Source: Candidatus Gastranaerophilales bacterium
GTDB lineage: Bacteria; Cyanobacteriota; Vampirovibrionia; Gastranaerophilales; Gastranaerophilaceae
DNA length: 64,000 bases
Direction of reading: 5' to 3'
NCBI GenBank assembly: GCA_944323135.1
Contig: CALURI010000004.1
Coordinates: 1 to 64,000, forward strand
Position 1 is the first letter of the stretch, and each line of letters begins with the position of its first letter. The notes below the pieces were generated by a model, which worked only from the letters and a program-made list of their open reading frames with translations, did not search any database and was not told the origin of the DNA. This document shows positions 53,455 through 61,645 of this stretch, one piece after another. The translations under genes were made by a program, and so were the position numbers.

Positions 53455-54530
53455 TTAGTCACCGCACAAAACACCCTCCATTGATGAAGGAGAACGTCCA
53501 TGTCCCCCAGCCCAACTAAAACTTGAACACCTTCTCAAACTCGAATCTCCGTAATAATCCCTTTCAGATGACCAATAACATAAATTAGAAGGTATTGAAG
53601 ATTTACCATAACCCAAAACAGGTTTTATAGTATAAGCTAATTTATCAGAATTAGGCAAAGACATTCCATTATCTTTACATATTTTAATAGCATCATCCCA
53701 AGTAGCTGTACCCATATATACATAACATTTACCATTAACTTTTCCATCACAGCCATCTGAAAAACGAGCAATATTAAAACTTCTTATATCATAATATTTA
53801 TTATTTCTGGTTTCACTATTAGGACCTTTACCCCCATTAACGTCCATAACAAAATCTATTGATGATGTCACAGATGATGTGTAAGCAAACTCTTTTGTTT
53901 TACCAAAGCCTACAGGTAATGACTTATTAACTGCGATAACAGGATCACCTACATCTATCGGTTGTGCATCTTGGTTATATGTCAAAATTAGTGCAGCTCC
54001 ATCTGATAAAACTAATCCCACATTTCCTGTTTTATTAGCTTTTACATTAACATTTTTACCTGTTTTAGCCAAACTTACATCAAAGTCTTCACCATCACTA
54101 GTACGCACATTTTTAGTAGGCCAGCAATCAGCAATATGCTGAGAATCACAACGTTTAGCAATTGTTAAATGTTTTTGTAATTCATTTACAAATTCGTCAG
54201 TACTTTTATAACTACCGTCTAATAAGCCAAGAGCACGCATTTTATCCATAGCTTGCGTAACTTTATAAGCAATATTAGCTTGACGACTTGAATTTACTCT
54301 CTCTGTAACATTTTCTGTTATTATAGGCATAGTTATCGCAGCAACAACTCCAATAACGCCTAAAGTAATTAAAATTTCTGCTAATGTGAACCCATTCTTG
54401 ACAAATAAATAACTTAAATTAAAATCAGAGAAATTTGCATTATCTTGGTATCTTTCAAATACACTTAAACCAAGCTTTAAATTGCCCCCCCCCCGAGGTT
54501 CTTAAATTTCATAACATTTTTTTTCAACAT
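53455..54530 (-). CDS. Phase-variable type IV pilin-like protein (locus 3), read OFF with G10
   Basis: ATG 54530 (with GGGAAG upstream) opens M-L-K-K-N-V-M-K-F-K-N-L, then ten G residues. In the present frame it ends two codons later (GCA ATT TAA). With eleven G the frame runs on without stop through F-V-K-N-G-F-T-L-A-E-I-L-I-T-L-G (pilin leader and helix) to the stop at 53455, a 358-residue protein. The distance from ATG 54530 to the internal ATG at 54330 is 200 bases, 2 modulo 3. No ATG, GTG or TTG lies in the pilin frame before the helix. The body resembles the pilin at 40222 (C-W-P-T, L-x-x-H-L-T-I-A). The C-terminal Cys/Trp-rich end (Y-W-S-S) is lectin-like. It may also be a sequencing-count artefact. 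Confidence 0.75.
54485..54494. repeat. G10/C10 homopolymer (slippage-prone tract), pilin locus 3
   Basis: Ten consecutive C on the plus strand, ten G in the pilin direction, inside the leader coding region. Confidence 0.95.
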
Positions 54531-54607
54531 AATCGCTTCCCTTTCTCTTCCAAAATACATTAACATTATACCCAAATATTTCTTAAAATTATCATGCATA
54601 TAGTTGA

Positions 54608-55150
54608 TTATAAAAGAATACTCTTAAAAGCAAGGAAAATCAAAATTATACCGCCTGAAATTTCAAGATATTTCGAGGGCAATTTTTTGAAAAAATTCCC
54701 TGACCAAAAACCTGCCATCGACATAATAAATGACATAAAACCAATTAATAAAACAGACAATAAAAGCGGTGTTTTTGTCAAATTCAAACTTACCCCTGAG
54801 GCAAGCGCATCAATACTTGTAGCTATACCAAGACTTACCAAACATTTTAAATCTATGCAACTGATTTTTTCTTCTTTTTCGTTAAATGCCTCATAAATAA
54901 ATTTTGCACCAAGTATAAAAAATATTATAAAAACGAACCATTTTGCATAAGCTTCAATATAAGAGCTTATCAAGCCCGTAAAAAAATACCCGAAACATGG
55001 CATTATTCCTTGAGAAAATCCCATTGTAAAAGCAAGAGCCAAAGAATTTTTCACCCTGTTGTGAGTAAAAATCAACCCTTGAGAAAATGACACTAAAAGG
55101 CAATCTATACCTAATGCAACGGCTAAAAATAAAATTTCAATTAAATGCAA
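54608..55150 (-). CDS. mntP: Manganese efflux pump MntP
   Basis: Exports Mn2+ to prevent toxicity. The 180-residue protein has six helices and two symmetric D motifs: A-L-G-I-D-C-L-L-V-S-F at the N-terminus and A-T-S-I-D-A-L-A-S-G in the middle, both typical of MntP. The start is TTG at 55150 with GAGGTG five bases upstream, overlapping the end of the DUF4127 gene by 10 bp, so the two are coupled. No yybP-ykoY riboswitch was noticed upstream. Confidence 0.9.
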   Translation of the reverse strand: MHLIEILFLAVALGIDCLLVSFSQGLIFTHNRVKNSLALAFTMGFSQGIMPCFGYFFTGLISSYIEAYAKWFVFIIFFILGAKFIYEAFNEKEEKISCIDLKCLVSLGIATSIDALASGVSLNLTKTPLLLSVLLIGFMSFIMSMAGFWSGNFFKKLPSKYLEISGGIILIFLAFKSILL

Positions 55151-56472
55151 ACTTCCACCTCAAACAATCTATTCCACGGAAATTTATATTGAATATCATA
55201 ATTTTCGCTGAATTTTTCAAAAATTTTATTTTCAAACGGTTTCATTTTTTGTTTAATCACATCAACATCAGGCTTTTGAAGTTGTTGGCGAACATTTGCC
55301 TGATAAGCCCAATCATCTATAAATCTAACTGTTTGAAGCTTTTGAAAAGCTTGTTTATCAAAGCTTTTTGCAAAATATTTAAACTTCGCACCACAAATCA
55401 AACTTCCCAAAGAATTTGCCGAAGTATTCCAGGCAGAATAGCCAAAGAAGTTCTCTCCAAAATCGTTCTCAAAAAGTTTTTTGACAAAAGTATTATCAGC
55501 CCCGTTAGCAAATCTTACATCTGCAATCATAAAATTCTTTTCAGGAGCTTGAAATTCACCCTTAAAAGTTTCTGTATTGACTTTCATAACGATTTCACCC
55601 TGATGCTCCTTAAAGTTATTAACATATAACAAAATATCCGCGTCGAAAGGTTCATAGATATCGCATCCTGCAAGATTTAATTGGCCTTTAACTGATTGTT
55701 CTATTGATACATCTTCGTAATTTGAAATCAGATTTTTAAAATCAGGCTCCAAAAATATCGGTGCAACTTTCAATTTTCCGCTAATTGAACGGGCAAGAAG
55801 TGTAAGAGGAATTTCATCGGCACCTGTTTTTACAAAACCTCCGAGTTTTTCTAATTCACAAGCTTCTTTGACATTCAAACCATACTCTGCGCAATCATCT
55901 TTTGAAAACACTAGAGTATCAAACAATCCTTGTTTTTTATAATCCAAAAATATTTTATTTATCTCAAAATTCCTTTTGCGGGTTTCAAGATAATCTTTGA
56001 GAATTTCAGCGGGAATATCATTTTCATAAGTTTTTTTCATTTTATGAGTGTTATAAGAATATTCAAAAATTTTTTTTCCCCACTCACTCCAATACTCTTT
56101 TTCTTCTTCATTTATATTGTTATTGGAAATTCTCATAATACTTGAAAATGCATAAATTTTTGCCTGTTTTTTTTCAAGTATGTTTTTTAAATTCTCGACT
56201 CTTTCTTTTATTTTTTCAAAAGAATCGTTACATCTCCTTGAAGAAATTAACCCCCCATAAGCAACAGTATCAAGTGACAAAATAATGACATCTGTATCAG
56301 CTAAATTTTCCAGCCATTCAAAAATTTTATCAACATCAGCGTATTTATGTAAATCACCCAACCATTCTCTTTCAGGCAAAAACAAATTTATTTCCTTATC
56401 AATTGCACAAATTTGTTCAGGAAGGGTATAACAAACGGGCCTGTTATCTATTGGTACAAAAGCTATGTTCAT
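55141..56472 (-). CDS. DUF4127 family protein
   Basis: A 443-residue cytosolic protein beginning M-N-I-A-F-V-P-I-D-N-R-P-V-C-Y-T, the DUF4127 N-terminal signature, with S-L-D-T-V-A-Y-G-G-L-I-S-S-R near residue 72-85 and D-V-R-F-A-N-G-A-D later. Function is unknown; some family members lie in polysaccharide-related loci. ATG 56472 is the family start; the ORF continues upstream into the divergent ubiE gene. TATAAT-N6-ATG and no Shine-Dalgarno predict a leaderless mRNA. It is coupled to mntP. Confidence 0.85.
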   Translation of the reverse strand: MNIAFVPIDNRPVCYTLPEQICAIDKEINLFLPEREWLGDLHKYADVDKIFEWLENLADTDVIILSLDTVAYGGLISSRRCNDSFEKIKERVENLKNILEKKQAKIYAFSSIMRISNNNINEEEKEYWSEWGKKIFEYSYNTHKMKKTYENDIPAEILKDYLETRKRNFEINKIFLDYKKQGLFDTLVFSKDDCAEYGLNVKEACELEKLGGFVKTGADEIPLTLLARSISGKLKVAPIFLEPDFKNLISNYEDVSIEQSVKGQLNLAGCDIYEPFDADILLYVNNFKEHQGEIVMKVNTETFKGEFQAPEKNFMIADVRFANGADNTFVKKLFENDFGENFFGYSAWNTSANSLGSLICGAKFKYFAKSFDKQAFQKLQTVRFIDDWAYQANVRQQLQKPDVDVIKQKMKPFENKIFEKFSENYDIQYKFPWNRLFEVEVCI

Positions 56473-56478
56473 AAATAT

Positions 56479-56506
56479 ATTATATGTTAAGATTAGATTT
56501 AAGCAA
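56479..56506 (-). promoter_or_regulatory. Promoter of the DUF4127 gene, predicted leaderless
   Basis: TTGCTT (56506-56501), 16-base spacer, TATAAT (56484-56479), six bases, ATG. Confidence 0.5.
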
Positions 56507-56520
56507 AAAGGTAACAATAT

Positions 56521-57207
56521 ATGACGAATTACAATCTCATCGACAAGACTCCGGAAACAATCAGAATAATGTTTAATACAATATCTGAAAAATATGACTT
56601 TATGAATAATATAATGTCTTTCGGAACACATTATTATGTAAAATTAAAAAGCGTACAAAACCTTAATATAAAAGCTAATGATAATATTATAGATTTATGC
56701 TGCGGAACAGGAGATTTAGCAAGAATTATCAAAAATTTGTATCCGACAACCAATGTTACGGGAATTGATTTTTCAGAAAACATGATAAAAATTGCAAAAA
56801 ACAAAACTGCAAAAGGGAAAATTCAATATTTTCAAGGAGATGTAACAAACCTCCCTCATCCTGATAATACTTTTGACATTGTAACAATGGGATTTGGACT
56901 CAGAAATATACAAAATGCAGAAAAAGCAGTTGAGGAGGTTTATCGAATTTTAAAACCTCAAGGATATTTCCTCCATATTGATTTTGGACAAAATAATATG
57001 CAAAGCAAGATTTTTGAAAAAATTACTCTTTTTTTAGCTAAAATTTTTACAGAAAATTATTTTTCTTATGATTATCTTATAAAATCAAAACAAAATTTTC
57101 CGCCACCTGAATCTTTAATAAAAGATTTTGAAAGCAAAGGATTTAAATTTGTAAAACGTAAAGATTACATTTCAGGAATAATTTCTGCACAAATATTACA
57201 AAAATAA
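56521..57207 (+). CDS. ubiE: Demethylmenaquinone methyltransferase UbiE/MenG
   Basis: SAM-dependent C-methylation of demethylmenaquinone, the last step of menaquinone synthesis. The 228-residue protein has Y-D-F-M-N-N, I-D-L-C-C-G-T-G-D-L-A, G-I-D-F-S-E-N-M, F-D-I-V-T-M-G-F-G-L-R-N and P-Q-G-Y-F-L-H-I-D-F. Starts 48 bp from the divergent DUF4127 gene. AAGG before the ATG. Indicates quinone use despite fermentative genes. Confidence 0.95.
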   Translation: MTNYNLIDKTPETIRIMFNTISEKYDFMNNIMSFGTHYYVKLKSVQNLNIKANDNIIDLCCGTGDLARIIKNLYPTTNVTGIDFSENMIKIAKNKTAKGKIQYFQGDVTNLPHPDNTFDIVTMGFGLRNIQNAEKAVEEVYRILKPQGYFLHIDFGQNNMQSKIFEKITLFLAKIFTENYFSYDYLIKSKQNFPPPESLIKDFESKGFKFVKRKDYISGIISAQILQK

Positions 57208-57221
57208 TCCTAAAAAAGTTT

Positions 57222-58247
57222 TTAAGATATTTTATTCAAATCCCCGCCTTTAATACATTCTATAATTGAAATAAAAGTAACTTTTAAAATATAATTTATA
57301 GCTTCTTGAGTATTATATGCAATATGCGGAGTAATTATAACATTTGGCATTTTACTCAAAACATTTATAATTTCTGTTTCTTTAAGGCATACCAAACCTT
57401 CTTTTAAATTCTTAGATAAATTTGCACATTTATAATTAACACCTTCACATATTACTATATCAAGCGCTGCACCACTTATTAAATTTTCCTTCAACGCTTT
57501 ATACAAATCTTCCATATTAACAATTTTTGCACTTGATGTATTTATTAAGTAAGCAGATTTTTTCATAATTTTAAATTGCTCAAAACCTATCATATTATAA
57601 CTTTTATTCGTATAAGGCAAATGTAATGTTACAACATCTGATTCTTTTAGCAAAGTATCTAATCCCACATAAGTTATTCCATAATTACTTACAACTTCTT
57701 GTTTTTCAGCAATATCATAGGCTAAAATTTTCATTCCAAAAGATTTGGCAATCTTACAAACACTCACCCCGACACTTCCAGTACCAATAACCCCAAGGGT
57801 TAAATTTGATAAATCACGTCCGACAAAATTTGTAAAAATATTATCTCCGCCAGATATAGAAGCAGAAGCAAAACAGATATGTCTTACAAGAGCAACAAGC
57901 AACCCAAATGTATATTGCGCAACAGGTACAGCTCCATATCCTTCAACGTTTATCACTGAAATATTTTTATTCTCTGCAGCCTTCAAATTTATATGTTCAA
58001 CTCCTGTTGAGCGTGTTGAAATTATTCTCAAATTCTTAAACGCATTGATAACATTTTCGCTAACTTCAGAGGTTACAAAAACACTTATTACACAAGTATT
58101 ATTCAAAATTTCCTGAGGTAAATCCGCAACAGTTTGATCATTCAAACTTTCATTATAAAAAGTTATCTCAAAATTTTCTAATTCACGTGTTCCGAAAAAT
58201 TCTTTTTCACTGTCGCGATAATCAAATACTAACATTTTTATTGCCAT
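57222..58247 (-). CDS. D-2-hydroxyacid dehydrogenase-like protein lacking the usual catalytic Arg
   Basis: NAD-binding D-isomer 2-hydroxyacid dehydrogenase fold, 341 residues. S-T-R-S-T-G-V-E-H-I-N near residue 75-87, Rossmann G-T-G-S-V-G near 155-160, H-L-P-Y-T, and the catalytic-acid-region T-P-H-I-A (His308) are present. The segment that normally reads N-x-A/S-R-G, holding the substrate-binding Arg, is N-T-S-S-A-K here, so Arg is replaced by Ser239. It may use another residue or have changed activity. GGAG before the ATG at 58247; a longer ORF to 58379 is not used. Confidence 0.85.
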   Translation of the reverse strand: MAIKMLVFDYRDSEKEFFGTRELENFEITFYNESLNDQTVADLPQEILNNTCVISVFVTSEVSENVINAFKNLRIISTRSTGVEHINLKAAENKNISVINVEGYGAVPVAQYTFGLLVALVRHICFASASISGGDNIFTNFVGRDLSNLTLGVIGTGSVGVSVCKIAKSFGMKILAYDIAEKQEVVSNYGITYVGLDTLLKESDVVTLHLPYTNKSYNMIGFEQFKIMKKSAYLINTSSAKIVNMEDLYKALKENLISGAALDIVICEGVNYKCANLSKNLKEGLVCLKETEIINVLSKMPNVIITPHIAYNTQEAINYILKVTFISIIECIKGGDLNKIS

Positions 58248-58404
58248 AAAATCTCCTCTTGCAAATAAATTATTACTTAAAAGAAAGTCAATTCTATTGC
58301 ACAAAAGTATATAAACAAGAACAATTAAATAGACAAAAAGTTGAATGAAATTAAAAAAAAAAAATAGTATTCTAAACATATACCAATTAATTGAATATAA
58401 ATTT

Positions 58405-58680
58405 CGTATCTTAAAGCCGAATTATGCGAATATTACGCTTGCAGGGAAGCGCAGCTCATCTAAAGTACAAAGGTGAGTAAAGTGTATACAGTCTGTGCTT
58501 TACTTTCGAAGCAGGTGATAGTGATAACCTGCAAACTTCCTGCGAAATAAGCGGCGGGATACGGACGGTTACCCTGAAGATTATTTAATTAATAAATTAA
58601 AAAAGCTCATACACGCAAATCTCTAAAGGTAATCGATAAAATAAGACACGGAGTGTAAGGTTATTGGCATTCCGTGTCTT
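58405..58680 (+). ncRNA. Candidate structured small RNA with intrinsic terminator
   Basis: No ORF here. Long-range pairs can close the element: CGTATC (58405-58410) with GATACG (58558-58563), GCCG (58416-58419) with CGGC (58552-58555), GCAGGGAAG (58441-58449) with CTTCCTGC (58536-58543). Inside are three local hairpins: CTCA/TGAG, GTAAAG/CTTTAC (58477-58503) and GCAGGT/ACCTGC (58511-58532). A perfect 10-bp terminator (58643-58680, AAGACACGGA/TCCGTGTCTT) follows. G+C is well above the flanks. A 6S-like or other housekeeping RNA, or riboswitch, is possible; none of the families I know matched. The strand is not proven. Confidence 0.6.
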
Positions 58681-58727
58681 TATTTATAATTTGAAAATTA
58701 TTTGTTTTTATTAAAATTAATTTTATT

Positions 58728-59303
58728 TTATATTAAATTAACCAATCCTGTTGAATGGTCAAAATGACATTTTACAATTTTGAGTTTTTCTGCCTTAACC
58801 GCCTCATTAATAATCACAGAATGCTGCATCAAATAATCTTCAACCCATTTTGTGTGTTCTTTTGCAAAGAAATTATGACATTTTATATCTTCTTTATGAT
58901 TTAAAACAGGGTAAACACATTTCAAAATTGATGAAAAATCTTTCATAGGTTCCGGATAATGTTCTTTTGCATATTTCATAACCCCGCAATCATCATGTCC
59001 AAGAAGTATTAATAAAGGTACTTCAAGTTTTTTAACAGCATATTCAATACTTTCAATAACATTAGGTCCCGTTGTCATGCCTGCAACTCTAACAACAAAT
59101 AATTCACCAATTCCGCAATCAAATATAATTTCAGGTACTACACGACTATCAGAACAAGTTAAAACGCAAGCATAAGGCTCCTGATGAAATGCATATTTTT
59201 TTAATGTTTCAATTGACATATTTTTAGATGTCAATGTACCGTTTACAAAATTTTTATTCCCTTGTAATAATTTATCAAGTTCTTTTTGAGCTTTTTCTTT
59301 CAT
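58728..59303 (-). CDS. can: Beta-class carbonic anhydrase
   Basis: Interconverts CO2 and bicarbonate. The 191-residue protein has the zinc ligands in C-S-D-S-R (Cys50, Asp52, Arg54 pair) and G-H-D-D-C-G (His103, Cys106), and R-V-A-G-M. A second ATG at 59312 adds three residues. No Shine-Dalgarno is obvious. Bicarbonate supply for biotin- and pyruvate-dependent carboxylations is a likely role. Confidence 0.93.
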   Translation of the reverse strand: MKEKAQKELDKLLQGNKNFVNGTLTSKNMSIETLKKYAFHQEPYACVLTCSDSRVVPEIIFDCGIGELFVVRVAGMTTGPNVIESIEYAVKKLEVPLLILLGHDDCGVMKYAKEHYPEPMKDFSSILKCVYPVLNHKEDIKCHNFFAKEHTKWVEDYLMQHSVIINEAVKAEKLKIVKCHFDHSTGLVNLI

Positions 59304-59365
59304 AAAAAACATTTTAATTAATTTTCTCTAAAAAAGCAAGAATATTATTCGAAATAATTTTTGCC

Positions 59366-59902
59366 TTAAAACCAATCGATTAACGGTCTTATTTCACCGC
59401 ATTCTAATCTGTATTGCTGAGCTTCAGGACTTCTTAATATAGTATCTATTCTCAAACGTTCTTTTATTGGATTTTGTAAAAATACTTCACCAGTTTCTCT
59501 GTCAAATATTTTACTGTAATTTAATCCAACATTCACACAATACGGAAGCCTTATTCTGTTAGCTTCTTCATCATACCAAGCAAGCCCATGAGTACGGCAT
59601 ACAATTCCTCTGTATTTATAAACACAACACATATTATTTATTAAAAAAGGACATTTATATAATTTTGGATGTTCCTTTTTAAGACGTTTTATCTCTTCTT
59701 TTATAATATGCTTTGTCCCGAAAGGAAGTTCAACAAAACCTGACATAAGATATTCAAGCTCTAATCTTGAAAAAGGATATTCTCCGACTTCACAACAAGC
59801 AGAACAACCGGGCTTACATTTGATAAACTCACACTGTTCCTCAAAGTATTTTTCTAATCTTTTATCCAGTTTTTCAAGAAATTTTTCATATCTTTTAAGC
59901 AT
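59366..59902 (-). CDS. YkgJ-type CxxC cluster protein
   Basis: A 178-residue Cys-rich protein of the zinc/iron-chelating CxxCxxCC (YkgJ) family: K-C-K-P-G-C-S-A-C-C at about residues 23-32, then C-P-F-L, M-C-C-V-Y, V-C-R-T-H-G and P-Y-C. It is thought to bind a metal cluster; the function is not established. Its ATG overlaps the stop of the GT39 gene (TAATG), so both are coupled. Confidence 0.88.
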   Translation of the reverse strand: MLKRYEKFLEKLDKRLEKYFEEQCEFIKCKPGCSACCEVGEYPFSRLELEYLMSGFVELPFGTKHIIKEEIKRLKKEHPKLYKCPFLINNMCCVYKYRGIVCRTHGLAWYDEEANRIRLPYCVNVGLNYSKIFDRETGEVFLQNPIKERLRIDTILRSPEAQQYRLECGEIRPLIDWF

Positions 59903-61578
59903 TAGTGAACCTTTACTAACGAATATTTTCTGCCATCAAGCAATATATCAAAATTAAGAGCTTCATCAACCTGAGGCATTTGTTTTTCTCTTACAACAAC
60001 TACAACATCTCTGTCATCAAGAATTCCGCCAAGTTTTGCCATCTCTTTTTCATCATCTAAAGATATAAAATAAACACGACTTTTATTATATTTATCTACA
60101 TAAGAACCATAATAATAAAGTACAGAGTATTTTCTTTCATTATTCAAAACAACAATTTTTTTGTTATTTTCTTTTGCATATTTTGCAAATTTCATCAAAT
60201 CATTCTGTCCGAATTCATAATCCATGTTATAAAATAATTTTGTCCCGAAAGCAGATGTAATAATTACAAGCAACGCATAACAAACAAAAACTCCTTTGGA
60301 CTTATTTTTATATGCAAAAATTATACTAAAAATACCAAAAAGAAATACAAGGATTATACAAAACCACTTAATTATAAGAAAATCAGCATACATTTGAGCA
60401 GGCAAAAAATACTTCGAAAAACAAGCTGCAATTCCTGCAAATATACAAATTCCACCCAAAATATAAACAGATATATTAACAGGTTTTTTGTATTTATTAT
60501 TAAATAAATAATTTTCCCATAAAGAACCTATGATAAAAGAGGTAAAGAAATAAACAGGTAAAATATAAGTAATTAATTTTGTTTTTGAAGATGAAAAGAA
60601 TAACATTGTTACCAAAAATGCAATTATGTTAAATAACAGAAATTTTTTTCTGTCTGATAAATCTTTAAAACTTATATTTTTTAAAGCTTTAACTTTAGCA
60701 ATCGCAATTGCAATTACTGAGAAAATCCAAGGGATTAAACCCCATAATATTGTTATTATATAAAAATAAAACGGTTGCTCTCTATCAATTTGACTTGATG
60801 AGAAAAACCTGTTTATATGGTGTTTCATAATATATTCATTAAAGAAAAGCGGATCATGGATTTTAAACATAATAATATGCCAAGGGAGCACGATTAAGAA
60901 AAATAATAAAAATCCCGGTAAAATATACTGTGGTCTAAAAACTTGTTTAAAAGTCTTATTAGCCAATGTCGTAAAAAACATTACCGCAAAAGGAACAACA
61001 AAACCTGGGATTCCCTTAGCCATTACAGCAAGTCCTGAAAAAATATAAAACAACCACCACATATATTTTTTGTTTTTATCTGAAACAAATTGACTTAAAA
61101 AGCCAAACATAACAGAAAAACCGATACATGTAGTTACAACAATATCAAGAATTGCAAACTTTGCAAGCATAACAAATTCAAGTGTAGTAGCAAGAATTAT
61201 TGCAGATATTAATCCAAATCTTCTTGACACAATTTTCTTACCCGTATAATATACAAGCAAAGTCGAAAGCATACCATATAAAGCAACAGGAAATCTTGCC
61301 GTAAATTCATTTACCTTTCCGAATATTGCAAACGATAAACATTCTCCCCAAAAATAAAGAGGAGGTTTTTCAAAAAAATATTCCCCATTTAAATAAAGAG
61401 TTAAAAAATCTTTTCCATGGAACATATCTCTTGCCATTGAAACATATCTTGTTTCATCGACATCCATTAATGCATAGTTTCCTATATTAAAGAAAAATAC
61501 AAAATAACATATTACTAACAATCCAAGAAACGTAAATAAATCACTATGTTTCTTTATAAAATTAATTGTTTTTTCCAT
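59902..61578 (-). CDS. GT39-type membrane glycosyltransferase (ArnT/PMT-like)
   Basis: Integral membrane transferase that moves a sugar from a polyprenyl-phosphate donor onto lipid A, protein or polymer. A 558-residue protein with about twelve helices, the conserved acidic D-V-D-E-T-R-Y motif near residue 42-48 and F-E-K-P-P-L-Y-F-W in the first periplasmic loop. The C-terminal domain is a small periplasmic domain. ATG 61578 has AGGGAG upstream. Coupled to the YkgJ gene. Confidence 0.9.
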   Translation of the reverse strand: MEKTINFIKKHSDLFTFLGLLVICYFVFFFNIGNYALMDVDETRYVSMARDMFHGKDFLTLYLNGEYFFEKPPLYFWGECLSFAIFGKVNEFTARFPVALYGMLSTLLVYYTGKKIVSRRFGLISAIILATTLEFVMLAKFAILDIVVTTCIGFSVMFGFLSQFVSDKNKKYMWWLFYIFSGLAVMAKGIPGFVVPFAVMFFTTLANKTFKQVFRPQYILPGFLLFFLIVLPWHIIMFKIHDPLFFNEYIMKHHINRFFSSSQIDREQPFYFYIITILWGLIPWIFSVIAIAIAKVKALKNISFKDLSDRKKFLLFNIIAFLVTMLFFSSSKTKLITYILPVYFFTSFIIGSLWENYLFNNKYKKPVNISVYILGGICIFAGIAACFSKYFLPAQMYADFLIIKWFCIILVFLFGIFSIIFAYKNKSKGVFVCYALLVIITSAFGTKLFYNMDYEFGQNDLMKFAKYAKENNKKIVVLNNERKYSVLYYYGSYVDKYNKSRVYFISLDDEKEMAKLGGILDDRDVVVVVREKQMPQVDEALNFDILLDGRKYSLVKVH

Positions 61579-61645
61579 AAAAAAATATATCTCCCTAATC
61601 ACGAAAATCATTTTATCATAAAAAGCGAAATTAAAAATTAATATA

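Noticed and set aside
55087-55629. Plus-strand ORF across mntP and DUF4127
   Set aside because: Antisense to two well-recognised genes.
56250-56256. Shorter C-run as a third contingency tract
   Set aside because: About six C inside the DUF4127 gene, too short for notable slippage and the gene is intact in frame.
58405-58680. RNase P, tmRNA or SRP RNA
   Set aside because: The conserved core sequences of these RNAs are not present.
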